Below are positions 24,917 to 33,007 of a stretch of DNA of 64,000 nt, piece by piece (within the stretch, counting starts at the first letter, position 1; the number at the start of each line of letters is the position of its first letter). The DNA is from an uncultured Hungatella sp. (GTDB lineage Bacteria; Bacillota; Clostridia; Lachnospirales; Lachnospiraceae): assembly GCA_910585435.1 (NCBI GenBank), contig CAJUEJ010000006.1:1-64000 (forward strand). Reading direction: 5' to 3'. The position numbers were made by a program, and so were the translations under genes. Under the pieces are notes generated by a model, which was given only the letters and a program-made list of their open reading frames with translations, did not search any database and was not told the origin of the DNA.

Positions 24917-25147
24917 ATGTGTCATTTAAGCGGATCAAAAGCCAATGCCGGATGTTCCTGCCACAGCCGGCCGGCTCCTGCCACAGCTTCTGCCCCGGTT
25001 TCCGGCGGACTGCCTCTTGCCATGGTTACAGTCCCCATACAGGCCTGGGAACAGCCCTATGAAGCCTGCAAAGCCTTAACCTGCGGAACAGTATTCCCCT
25101 GTTTAAATCTTCCCTTCTATAAGACAGGAGGTGATTGCTGTGGCTGA
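24917..25147 (+). CDS. cotJA: Spore coat-associated protein CotJA
   Basis: A 76-residue protein with the CotJA core in its second half: LAMVTVPIQAWEQPYEACKAL, then TCGTVFPCLNLPFYK. The N-terminal third is rich in Cys, Ala and Pro. CotJA is a small coat protein made in the mother cell and needed to recruit CotJC. The ATG at 24917 is chosen because AGGAG lies 10 nt before it. It overlaps cotJB by 8 bp, as in other cotJ operons. Confidence 0.85.
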   Translation: MCHLSGSKANAGCSCHSRPAPATASAPVSGGLPLAMVTVPIQAWEQPYEACKALTCGTVFPCLNLPFYKTGGDCCG

Positions 25148-25463
25148 CAGAAACACGCTTTTAAAAAAGATCGGTGAAATCAGCTTCACCCTGGATGACC
25201 TGCGGTTATTTCTGGATACCCATCCCTTAGATGAGAATGCCATGAAGCTCTACCAGCAGAACATGCTCCAGAGAAAAGAGCTGCTAAAACAATATGCCGA
25301 CGATTTTGAGCCTTTGACTACAGACTGTATCTGCCTGGAATCCAACGGAAGCCAAAATACCTGCACCAGATACCCGGGACAGAAGCACTGGACCTGGAGC
25401 GACGGTCCTGCCCCGTGGGATTTGGCAGCCAACGAAGCCGCAGTCATAAAAGGAGGTGCTTAA
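25140..25463 (+). CDS. cotJB: Spore coat protein CotJB
   Basis: A 107-residue protein matching CotJB: an N-terminal helix with LLKKIGEISFTLDDLRLFLDTHP, then ALKLY-type MKLYQQNMLQRKELLKQY, and the C-terminal WTWSDGPAPWD line. The GTG start has AGGAGG 8 nt upstream, inside the end of cotJA. The Cys-containing middle (ICLESNGSQNTCT) is an extra compared with the short Bacillus form. Confidence 0.85.
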   Translation: MADRNTLLKKIGEISFTLDDLRLFLDTHPLDENAMKLYQQNMLQRKELLKQYADDFEPLTTDCICLESNGSQNTCTRYPGQKHWTWSDGPAPWDLAANEAAVIKGGA

Positions 25464-25466
25464 CTT

Positions 25467-26078
25467 ATGTGGAATTATGAAAAACGTCTGCAGTTTCCGG
25501 TTCACATCACCAAGCCCTGTCCGAAAACAGCTTCTCTTATTATGAGCCAGTTCGGCGGCCCGGACGGTGAATTGTCTGCTTCCATGCGTTATCTTTCCCA
25601 GAGATACTCTATGCCATGCAAGGAAGTAGGAGGGCTTTTAACTGATATCGGTACGGAAGAGCTGGCACACCTGGAGATCATCTGTGCCATTATCTGCCAG
25701 CTGACAAAAAATATTACTGCCCAGCAGGCCAAAACCAGTGGTTTTGATGCCTATTATATAGACCACACATCGGCTCTCTGGCCTGCTGCCGCTGCAGGTC
25801 TTCCTTTTAATGCTTGTGAATTCCAGTCCAAAGGCGACGCTATTGCCGATTTGACCGAGGATCTGGCCGCCGAGCAGAAAGCCAGAACCACCTATGACAA
25901 CTTAATCCGCATCATTGATGATCCGGAGGTTTTAGCACCCCTTAAGTTTCTGCGCCAAAGGGAAGTAGTTCATTTTCAGAGATTCGGGGAAGCCATGGAG
26001 AAAATAAAAGAAAAATTAGATGCCAAAAATTTCTACTACTTCAATCCTGAATTTGATAAGCAGTTTGTGAAATCATAA
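25467..26078 (+). CDS. cotJC: CotJC, manganese catalase-family spore coat protein
   Basis: A 203-residue ferritin-like four-helix protein. Glu and His ligands of the di-manganese site appear in GELSASMRYLSQRY, IGTEELAHLEII, DLAAEQKARTTYDNLI and LRQREVVHFQRFGEAME. It is shorter than true manganese catalases at the C-terminus, as CotJC proteins are. It would break down peroxide at the spore coat. It follows cotJB by 3 bp and is closed by a strong terminator. Confidence 0.92.
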   Translation: MWNYEKRLQFPVHITKPCPKTASLIMSQFGGPDGELSASMRYLSQRYSMPCKEVGGLLTDIGTEELAHLEIICAIICQLTKNITAQQAKTSGFDAYYIDHTSALWPAAAAGLPFNACEFQSKGDAIADLTEDLAAEQKARTTYDNLIRIIDDPEVLAPLKFLRQREVVHFQRFGEAMEKIKEKLDAKNFYYFNPEFDKQFVKS

Positions 26079-26094
26079 AATCTTTTCCATTTAA

Positions 26095-26131
26095 AGGCCC
26101 TCACCCTGCTTTGGCTTTGTGAGGGCCTTTT
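26095..26131 (+). terminator. Terminator of the cotJ operon
   Basis: A 10-bp stem AGGCCCTCAC with its complement around a 14-base loop, ending in TTTT. Confidence 0.88.
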
Positions 26132-26211
26132 CACGCTGAAAACCTGACAGGCCAAGCGCTGCTGTGCTCAGCTCCCGCTCCCTGCCCGTCTACTTTCTTC
26201 TGAAAAACATA

Positions 26212-26240
26212 TTGTCAATACCAGGTCAGGCGTGTATAAT
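26212..26240 (+). promoter_or_regulatory. Promoter of the diguanylate cyclase gene
   Basis: -35 TTGTCA and perfect -10 TATAAT with a 17-bp spacer. The leader to the ATG is about 127 bases; no known riboswitch, including the c-di-GMP classes, was recognised in it. Confidence 0.82.
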
Positions 26241-26373
26241 ACATAGATATAAACATTCATTTTTGTGGGAGGCAGACACTCCGGCCAGCACCAAATCCTG
26301 TTATCTCTACAGTGAATGCAAGGGTCTGGTATATGGCAAAGGAAATTTTCCCCCACTATCAGGAGAGTGAAAC

Positions 26374-27291
26374 ATGGAAAAAATATTAATAGTTGACGAC
26401 AGCTCTGTGCAGGCGACCAAATTAAAATCCATTCTGGATAACGATTATGACATAACCATCGCACAAACTGCAGAGGATGGGCTTCGTTACACACATGTGG
26501 GAGGCTTTTCTCTGATTTTGCTGGATGTGGTTATGCCAGGGATGGATGGTTTTACGCTTTTAAAAAAATTACAGGAAGAAATCGTCACCCAGAGTGTCCC
26601 TGTCATACTCATTACCAGCCTTTCTGATACAAAGAATGAGTATTATGGGCTTACTTTAGGTGCTGTTGACTATATTACGAAGCCGTTTAATCCGTTGATC
26701 GTCAAGGCAAGAGTTGCTACCCATATCAAGCTGTACAATTACCGAAAGCAGGTTGAATATCAATCTAAAACCGACCAGCTGACCGGAGTTGCCAACAGGC
26801 GTCACCATGACGATTACAGCCTTGTCAAATGGAGCGAGGCTGCCCGCCTGCAGCTTCCCTTCTCTATCTGTATGTTTGATATTGACCATTTCAAAACCTT
26901 CAACGATACCTTCGGGCATCCCGCCGGAGACAAGGTTATCGCTACCATAGCCAAGACCGTGTCCTCCTATCTCCAGCGAAGCACCGATTTTTTTGCCCGG
27001 TACGGCGGAGAAGAGTTTGTGGCGTTTTTGCTGGGTGACAGTTCAACCAAAGCATTTCAGCATATAAAAAAGATCCGGCAGGAGGTGGAAAACCTCTCCA
27101 TCCCCCACAACCCGTCTGTATCCCAGTGGGTCACCATCAGTGTGGGAGGCGTCACCGTAATCCCCCATGGAGAAAGCGCCTATGCCTCCTACTTAAAAAT
27201 TGCGGATACCATGCTGTATGATGCCAAACGCTTCGGCCGGAACCGGGTAGTATGGGCAGACGAGAAGATGAGACAGCTGTGGGAGAAATGA
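26374..27291 (+). CDS. Response regulator with GGDEF domain (diguanylate cyclase)
   Basis: A 305-residue protein. Residues 1-120 are a receiver domain with Asp8-Asp9, acceptor Asp51 (LLDVVMPGMDG) and Lys103 (ITKPF). Residues 130-300 are a GGDEF domain with an intact GGEEF active site (211-215) and an RxxD inhibitory site RSTD (202-205), the five-residue spacing needed for c-di-GMP feedback. It makes c-di-GMP from two GTP when phosphorylated. No histidine kinase lies nearby. The last 140 bp overlap the 3' end of the convergent cyclase-like gene. Confidence 0.93.
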   Translation: MEKILIVDDSSVQATKLKSILDNDYDITIAQTAEDGLRYTHVGGFSLILLDVVMPGMDGFTLLKKLQEEIVTQSVPVILITSLSDTKNEYYGLTLGAVDYITKPFNPLIVKARVATHIKLYNYRKQVEYQSKTDQLTGVANRRHHDDYSLVKWSEAARLQLPFSICMFDIDHFKTFNDTFGHPAGDKVIATIAKTVSSYLQRSTDFFARYGGEEFVAFLLGDSSTKAFQHIKKIRQEVENLSIPHNPSVSQWVTISVGGVTVIPHGESAYASYLKIADTMLYDAKRFGRNRVVWADEKMRQLWEK

Positions 27292-28132
27292 TGGGATATT
27301 CATATTCAAATGAAGCCTGGGGGCTCTCAAAAGCAAAAAGTGTCTGTCCTGCTTTTTGAAAGCGATAATATGCCGTACACGCTGCACTTTCATGGATCGT
27401 CCGTGTCATGTCTCCCGTGACAGGCGCTTTCAGAGGCTGGGCAGCTCTTTTCAGCAGCCGGGCTTCCAGCCTCATGTCATTCTGAGCAATCTGCACAATC
27501 CCATTTCTGACAGCAGCCAGTCTCGCTCCCAGATAGGTAGCCAGCCTGTATTCCCGCCCCTTCCAAAGCACAGCCCCTATAATCCCGGTAAAATGCATAC
27601 CTGCCACAGGAATTTCAGCCACAGCCAGCATCAGGGAGCCCTGAGGAAACAGGCACTGGGTCCACACATATTCTTTTGGGAAAGACCTGCCCGAATCCCC
27701 CTCCCAGTATCCCGTTTCATTCTGAAAGGAATAGTTTCGTCCATTCACACAGACTGTCCCCAAAACCCTGTGACGCATACTCCATACATGATGACGGCAT
27801 TCCATAAACGGTACCAGCGCAAACGGCCCCATAATATCATACCTCAGCGGCGTAAGCGGGCCGAACTGAAGCCTGCCCTTTACAGACAGACCAGGCTTAT
27901 CCACAGACAGAACCATGCCCCTTTGGCTAAAATGATTGTCACCAATAGAAATATTTTTTCCTCTGCGGCTGAATGCCTTGCCTGGAAACCAGGCAGTATA
28001 TGCACTGTCATCCGTAATAAGCTGGACAGAGCATGTCTTTTGATGTCTTGCACAATGAACCGCCGGTATCACCGCCAGCGTGCCTGTATGGGACTGGCAT
28101 TTCATGTACCAGCCGTAAAAGCTTTCCTGCAT
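27152..28132 (-). CDS. Tocopherol cyclase-like family protein
   Basis: A 326-residue protein resembling the tocopherol-cyclase family (lipocalin-like beta-barrel halves): SFYGWYMKCQ at the N-terminus, TAWFPGKAFSRRGKNISIGDN, and the signature GYWEGDSGRSFPKEYVWTQC near residue 160. In plants and cyanobacteria such enzymes close the chroman ring, but anaerobic gut Firmicutes make no tocopherol, so the substrate is unknown. The start at 28132 has GGAGG 8 nt upstream. The final ~47 residues run antisense into the diguanylate cyclase gene and look unlike the family's usual end, so a natural stop may have been lost. Confidence 0.75.
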   Translation of the reverse strand: MQESFYGWYMKCQSHTGTLAVIPAVHCARHQKTCSVQLITDDSAYTAWFPGKAFSRRGKNISIGDNHFSQRGMVLSVDKPGLSVKGRLQFGPLTPLRYDIMGPFALVPFMECRHHVWSMRHRVLGTVCVNGRNYSFQNETGYWEGDSGRSFPKEYVWTQCLFPQGSLMLAVAEIPVAGMHFTGIIGAVLWKGREYRLATYLGARLAAVRNGIVQIAQNDMRLEARLLKRAAQPLKAPVTGDMTRTIHESAACTAYYRFQKAGQTLFAFESPQASFEYEYPIISPTAVSSSRLPILPGSGRSVWHHTAWYPQFLSRRHRRFLHGGLR

Positions 28133-28438
28133 TCCCTGATCCTCCATGGTATTTTTTTTATCATTCCCATGAAGAGGCAGGTTTAGTCATTTTACATAAT
28201 TTTAGAGGTTTTCAGGTTTCAGCCTTGTCTGGCAAACCAGGTTATATGACGCAAAATAAATCTTGTTTGAAGCCGCCGCGAACGTTTTTTAGATGAATAT
28301 CGAATAGAGATTTATGATGAAAAAGTAAAAACCATGGGTGCGGATTACATTGCAATTCTGGAAAAATCACTTGATGAGTACCATACGGCTCTCTGAGAGA
28401 CACTTTTTGTCCGATACCAATTATTAAGCAGATAACAC
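28133..28438. other. Intergenic stretch between cyclase-like gene and transporter genes
   Basis: 306 bp without a full gene. It contains the upstream region of the cyclase-like gene on the minus strand and a coding-like remnant on the plus strand (28271-28396). No clear terminator was seen for the transporter operon that ends here. Confidence 0.6.
28271..28396 (+). pseudogene. Possible gene remnant (41 codons)
   Basis: An open stretch with protein-like composition, including FLDEYRIEIYDEKVKTMGAD and then YIAILEKSLDEYHTAL before a stop. It has no start codon at its head, no ribosome site, and a stop just before it, so it resembles the C-terminal scrap of a lost helical protein. The family is not recognised. 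Confidence 0.3.
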
Positions 28439-28984
28439 TCAAAAGCCCACCATAATCCCAACAGCTGCCGCTATTCCGATATAAGCGATAACATGAATTT
28501 TCCATTTCTTCATACATAAGAAAAGTATCACTGCAAATATTATCCCCGAGATATTAAGGCTGATTCCTTCCCCTGTATGCAGCAAAGCCAGCTTTGCTAC
28601 CCCCAGGCCTGCGGCGGCAATAAGCCCTGTGGAAGCCGGTCGAAGCCCTTTAAAGATTCCTTTCACCACCTTAGAGTCCCGAAATTTTTCCAGAACCTTG
28701 GAAATCATCACGATTACGATGATCGAGGGGGAAATCAACGCCAGGGTTGCCAGAATTCCGCCGCCAATTCCCAGGGTTACATATCCGGCATAGGTAGACA
28801 TGTTAATTCCAATGGCTCCCGGGGTTGATTCAGAAATCGCAATCAGATTCAGGATATCCTGGTTGGAAAACCACCCTGTTCTGGCTGACATCTCATACAG
28901 AAAAGGAAGGGTTGCCAGACCGCCGCCTACGGCAAACAGCCCTGTAAAGAAAAATTCCAGATAAAGTCTAACCGCCGTCATCAT
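28439..28984 (-). CDS. Chromate transporter-family protein, second half
   Basis: A 181-residue membrane protein of the short-chain CHR family with about five to six spans. The signature is at the N-terminus: FFTGLFAVGGGLATLPFLYEM, then SESTPGAIGINMSTYAGYVTLGIGGGILATL. Short CHR proteins work as pairs, and this one overlaps its partner by 4 bp. The substrate need not be chromate. The pair ends a sugar-use operon, so export or import of an oxyanion or organic anion linked to it is possible but unproven. Confidence 0.87.
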   Translation of the reverse strand: MMTAVRLYLEFFFTGLFAVGGGLATLPFLYEMSARTGWFSNQDILNLIAISESTPGAIGINMSTYAGYVTLGIGGGILATLALISPSIIVIVMISKVLEKFRDSKVVKGIFKGLRPASTGLIAAAGLGVAKLALLHTGEGISLNISGIIFAVILFLCMKKWKIHVIAYIGIAAAVGIMVGF

Positions 28985-29523
28985 GATCTTTTATCCCCTT
29001 TCTTATAAGTAAGATACCCGAATACACCTGCTGCCAGGACAATCACCGCTGACGGAACCTTGGTAAACAACGATAAAAGAAGCACCGCCAGAAAAATCCC
29101 CGCGGATAGCTTGTCAATCACCGCCTTTTTATAAAGCTTTAACACCGCATCCGTAATCAGAGCACAGACACAGATACGGATGCCGGAAAAGGCCCTGGAC
29201 ACAATCTTCAAAGAGGCGAAATTCCGCATAAAGGCAGCAATCAACGTAATAATCACGATGGATGGAAAAACAAATCCCAGGGTAGCCGCGATCCCGCCGG
29301 CCAGCCTCTTTCTTTTATATCCGATAAAGGTTGCCGTGTTGATCGCGATAATACCGGGAGTACATTGGCCGATAGCATAGTAATCCATCAGCTCTTCCTC
29401 CTCTACCCATCCTCTTTTTTCCACCAATTCCCGCTGCAAAAGGGGAAGCATGGCATATCCTCCCCCGAAGGTGCAGACGCCTATCTGCGCAAATAACCAA
29501 AATAATTCCACAAGATCTTTCAC
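28981..29523 (-). CDS. Chromate transporter-family protein, first half
   Basis: A 180-residue membrane protein, partner of the next gene, with the CHR motif LFAQIGVCTFGGGYAMLPLLQREL and IGQCTPGIIAINTATFIGYK. The start is GTG with AGGAGG 7-8 nt upstream. That start region is repeated 90 bp away at the end of the PfkB gene, as described in the findings. Confidence 0.87.
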   Translation of the reverse strand: MKDLVELFWLFAQIGVCTFGGGYAMLPLLQRELVEKRGWVEEEELMDYYAIGQCTPGIIAINTATFIGYKRKRLAGGIAATLGFVFPSIVIITLIAAFMRNFASLKIVSRAFSGIRICVCALITDAVLKLYKKAVIDKLSAGIFLAVLLLSLFTKVPSAVIVLAAGVFGYLTYKKGDKRS

Positions 29524-29626
29524 AAGCGTTCCTCCTCATAGAATCGGCACGCGCCGCTCTGCGGCACCTGCCAGGTCGTCGGAACGATTCCAGTTGTGAA
29601 ACTTTCGTTTCACAAGCGTTCCTCCT
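29518..29626. repeat. 19-bp direct repeat plus GAAA-loop hairpin
   Basis: The same 19 bases occur at 29518-29536 (ribosome site and GTG start of the transporter gene) and at 29608-29626 (last codons and stop of the PfkB gene). Directly after the PfkB stop, minus strand, lies a perfect 7-bp hairpin GTGAAAC-GAAA-GTTTCAC (29596-29613). Confidence 0.8.
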
Positions 29627-30527
29627 TCACATACTTCAGCAGTTCTTCTTCGGTAGGGAATCTGGTCAGACAGCCTACGGCCTGTACGCAGTAGCCTCCC
29701 ATAACATTTCCCAGTCTGATGCAGTCTTCCGTAGAATAGTCATGATACAGTCCGTACATGAATCCGGCCATAAATGCATCTCCGGCTCCAGTGGCATCCA
29801 CGGCATCCACGTGTTCCAGAGGCTTTAAAGTCCGGGTCTTTCCTTTCCCCTGGTAATAGCATCCGTTTTTTCCAAGCTTAATTATCACCTCATCGAAAAA
29901 TCCGGATAAAACCCTGGCTGCTTCCGGCACCGAACTGGTGCCGGTAATCTTCAATGCCTCCATCTCATTGGGAGTATAATAATCCGCAAGTTCCAGATAT
30001 TTTCTATATTTCTCCACAGACAGATCATCTTCCCACCCTGTATCCATGGTCAGAATGCTTCCTTCTTCCTTCAGTCTCACATACATCTGTAAAAGCTTTT
30101 CATTTTCCAGGTCACAGTACATCCGAACCAGCTTTGCGCCTGTAAACTGACGGTAAATCTGGTCAACATCTTCCTCCTTCAGAGTCACCCTCCCCATATA
30201 CGTAAGAAATGTTCTGTCTCTTTTGGTCACGGCCACAGACGTAATGTTAAGTGGCATTCCGTCTCCCTCATACAGATTGGTATACCGGATTCCCTGCCTT
30301 TCCAGAAGGATTTGCATATGATTGGAAAACAGATCCTTTCCCAAAAAGGTGACCATCTGCACCGGAATCTTCAGTCTGGACAGATTGACCATGATGGCAG
30401 GATTCCCCCCGCCCAGCTGTATATCAAACCTCTTTGAGAATACTTCCTCTCCCTCATTTGGAATAGCGTCCAGCCCGCTGTACAATAAATCGCAGTTGAT
30501 GATACCCATACCGGCAACGAATCCCAT
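29610..30527 (-). CDS. PfkB-family carbohydrate kinase
   Basis: A 305-residue sugar or nucleoside kinase with both family signatures: GGGNPAIMVNLSRL near residue 40 (sugar binding) and DAVDATGAGDAFMAGFMYG near 250 (catalytic Asp and anion hole). The substrate may be the monosaccharide released by the GH4 enzyme upstream. The start at 30527 is one base after the GH4 stop, with GGTGG just before it. Confidence 0.9.
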   Translation of the reverse strand: MGFVAGMGIINCDLLYSGLDAIPNEGEEVFSKRFDIQLGGGNPAIMVNLSRLKIPVQMVTFLGKDLFSNHMQILLERQGIRYTNLYEGDGMPLNITSVAVTKRDRTFLTYMGRVTLKEEDVDQIYRQFTGAKLVRMYCDLENEKLLQMYVRLKEEGSILTMDTGWEDDLSVEKYRKYLELADYYTPNEMEALKITGTSSVPEAARVLSGFFDEVIIKLGKNGCYYQGKGKTRTLKPLEHVDAVDATGAGDAFMAGFMYGLYHDYSTEDCIRLGNVMGGYCVQAVGCLTRFPTEEELLKYVKEERL

Positions 30528-30528
30528 C

Positions 30529-31899
30529 TTAATTCCACCCTTCAATATAGTCTTTATTAGACGCAATGTACTCCTCTGTCAGCTTCTCAGCCAGAGACCA
30601 GGAATTCACAAGAGGATGCACAAACAGGCATTTCACGGCGGCGGCCCTGCTTTTTTCCCGAATGGCCTGGGAGGCATACCGCTCATATTCTTTTACTCTT
30701 CTACACAGCTCCAAAGGAATCTTTCCCGGCGCCTCCACAGAGTGAGGTACGCAGCCTTCCAAGGACACATGACAGGTAACCTCCACCACATCATCCGGTT
30801 CCAGCCCCTTGACCGCCCCCTCATTGGGCACGCATAAAATCATTTCCACAGGTTTTCCGGTTTGAAGGGCCCGTATGTAATTCAAGGCCACTCCCGCATA
30901 GCCTCCGTCATCCTTCTCATATATGTCAAAACGGAATTTTTCCTTTCTCGAAATTCCCGTCTCATTCTTCATATACATTTCTGAACGATATCCATGCCAG
31001 TGCTCATAGATGGCCAGGCATTTATCAAAATCCGTCTCAGGATTCAGCCCGGACAGTTCCTCAATCATATGCCGGTTTACATCCCGAATCAGTTCTCCCC
31101 GGGTACATTCCGCCTTCTGGATATTTTCTATGGCCTTTTCTCTGTAAAAATAATAGTACAGATATTCATTTAGAAGGCAACCCATCTCTTTTGTCAGTTC
31201 CTTTGTAAAAAAACGCATGTCTGTTTCCGTGTAAATACGCTCATCCTCCATAAGAGTCTGCAGCATTTCTTTCCCTCGAAAGCGGATGCTGTTAAAAAAG
31301 GATAGGTGGTTTAACCCGTAGCATTCCGCCTGGATATCCTCCGGCCCCACTCCATAAAGCTGTCCAAGGCTTCGCAGCAGCCCGCTTGGCGCATCGCAGA
31401 TTCCATAGGTAAAATCATACCCCATATCCCTGAGGGTCTGGGACACCACACCTGCCGGGTTGGTAAAATTAAATACCTTCACGCCAGGGCGGCTGTAGGT
31501 CCGGATCAGCTCACAGTACTCTGCCAGCCGGGGCACGGAACGCATGGCAAAGGAAAATCCAGCCGCCCCTGTAGTCTCCTGCCCCAGCAGTCCGTAGGAC
31601 AGGGCGATCCTCTCGTCGTCCACCCGTTTCTCATCCTCGCCTGCCCGAATGGTGGTTATGACAAAATCTGCATCCTTCACTGCCAAAACCGGATCCACAG
31701 TCAGTTCAAAATCAATCTCCGGGCGGATTCTTTTTGCCGTCTGTCTGGCCATTTCCCCAAAGATTCCAAGCTTTGTCTCATTGTTATCCATAAACACAAT
31801 CTTCTCTATCTTCAGCTCTTCAGCCTGGTTTACCAGGCTTCTGGCCAAAAACATGGAGCGGACCCCGCCGCCGCCGATTACCGTCAATTTTATTCCCAT
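30529..31899 (-). CDS. Glycoside hydrolase family 4 enzyme
   Basis: A 456-residue NAD-dependent hydrolase with the Rossmann N-terminus LTVIGGGGVRSMFLARSL and the GH4 lines ITTIRAGEDEKRVDDE, FNFTNPAGVVSQ, CDAPSG and YGLNHLSFF. Family enzymes use NAD and manganese to cleave alpha- or beta-glycosides, often 6-phosphates, by a redox mechanism. Since uptake here is by an ABC transporter, not a PTS, a non-phosphorylated substrate is more likely. The Cys-Asp-Ala-Pro site differs from the CNVP and CHS variants I know, so the subclass is open. Confidence 0.88.
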   Translation of the reverse strand: MGIKLTVIGGGGVRSMFLARSLVNQAEELKIEKIVFMDNNETKLGIFGEMARQTAKRIRPEIDFELTVDPVLAVKDADFVITTIRAGEDEKRVDDERIALSYGLLGQETTGAAGFSFAMRSVPRLAEYCELIRTYSRPGVKVFNFTNPAGVVSQTLRDMGYDFTYGICDAPSGLLRSLGQLYGVGPEDIQAECYGLNHLSFFNSIRFRGKEMLQTLMEDERIYTETDMRFFTKELTKEMGCLLNEYLYYYFYREKAIENIQKAECTRGELIRDVNRHMIEELSGLNPETDFDKCLAIYEHWHGYRSEMYMKNETGISRKEKFRFDIYEKDDGGYAGVALNYIRALQTGKPVEMILCVPNEGAVKGLEPDDVVEVTCHVSLEGCVPHSVEAPGKIPLELCRRVKEYERYASQAIREKSRAAAVKCLFVHPLVNSWSLAEKLTEEYIASNKDYIEGWN

Positions 31900-32996
31900 G
31901 TCTCTCTCCTTTTCTTCAGCTGCTCCAGGATCCTGTCAAAGTCCCCAAGAAGTTCTTGCCCGTCCTGCCTTTCCCCGGCCAGTTTCCGGTATTCCCTCAT
32001 CATCTTCTCCGCTTCCGTGTATCTGACAGGCTTGGGCCTCTCTCCTGCCCACCGGATGAAATTGTCCCCGTAGATTCGGTTCAAAGCGCTTTCAGGAAGA
32101 GAAAGCCCCCTTAAGCTTACGCCCTGGAACACACTTTTCTCCTGCTCCAAAAAGTCTTTCATTTCCTGAATTTTTTTGATTCCATTCAAACGCTCTTCCT
32201 TGGAGCCGGAGTCCTCATTGCCGCCGTAATTATCCGTTCCAAACAAGATCCGATCCTGATATTCCAGGAAAAATCCCCTGGCAGCATCCTGGCAGACGGA
32301 GAAATTAAAATACATCTCCCCTCCCGGCGTAATATCGATTTTTACATTGGGATGCCTGTCCAAAAAAACTTTCAGCCGCTTTAAATCATCCGATAAAAAG
32401 TAAAAATGAGGAATGGTCATATTCAGTCCGGGAAACTTCTCCAGTATTTTCTCCGTCTCCTCATAAAAGCTTTCATAGGAAGGCAGCTTCTCCCCGTAAT
32501 ACCAGCCGAAATCATATATCCGTTTGGGAATCCGGTTAATATCCCAGAATTCCTTGGGATCCCCGATGTGGAACATAACAGGAATCTGCTCTTTCTCCAG
32601 CCATCCGAAAAATGCATCAAAATTTCGGTGGTAATAAGGAATTCTCCACTCCCCCTTGTAAAGAGGCTTATTCAGAATCTTTATCCCATCAAATCCAATG
32701 GAAATCAGGTTCTCGGCCTGGCCTAAATAGTCAAAAGGCTCCCACTGTCTGTCCGGCTGGGGATATGTAACGCCGCCAAAGGCATAGATTCTCCCGGGAT
32801 CCATGATTTTGGCCAGGATGGCCAATGGATTCCGCAGAAGATTCTTGGTCTCCCACTGGACAATGCTGTGGACGCATACCGCTTCCAGCCCTGCCTCCTG
32901 TCTGTACAGAGACAGATCCTCTACATTTTCATAACGTGTGGTTTTCGATGTTCTGCCAAGATGATAATGTCCGTCAATCAGTGTTCTCGTCATCAC
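31890..32996 (-). CDS. Amidohydrolase-family TIM-barrel protein
   Basis: A 368-residue metal-dependent hydrolase-like protein: the beta-1 motif DGHYHLG (HxH), later FHIGDP, then IPHFYF and FGTDNYGG with the terminal Asp. This is the amidohydrolase-2 pattern (decarboxylases, lactonases). In a sugar operon a lactonase or uronate-type role is possible. It overlaps the GH4 start by 10 bp. Confidence 0.82.
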   Translation of the reverse strand: MMTRTLIDGHYHLGRTSKTTRYENVEDLSLYRQEAGLEAVCVHSIVQWETKNLLRNPLAILAKIMDPGRIYAFGGVTYPQPDRQWEPFDYLGQAENLISIGFDGIKILNKPLYKGEWRIPYYHRNFDAFFGWLEKEQIPVMFHIGDPKEFWDINRIPKRIYDFGWYYGEKLPSYESFYEETEKILEKFPGLNMTIPHFYFLSDDLKRLKVFLDRHPNVKIDITPGGEMYFNFSVCQDAARGFFLEYQDRILFGTDNYGGNEDSGSKEERLNGIKKIQEMKDFLEQEKSVFQGVSLRGLSLPESALNRIYGDNFIRWAGERPKPVRYTEAEKMMREYRKLAGERQDGQELLGDFDRILEQLKKRRETWE

Positions 32997-33007
32997 AGAT
33001 TCCCCCT

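Noticed and set aside
26241..26373. Possible c-di-GMP riboswitch in the leader of the diguanylate cyclase gene
   Set aside because: The conserved GEMM core elements could not be found; the leader shows only short weak stems.
27356..28186. 276-codon plus-strand frame
   Set aside because: Antisense to the tocopherol-cyclase-like gene, rich in His, Arg and Pro, without ribosome site.
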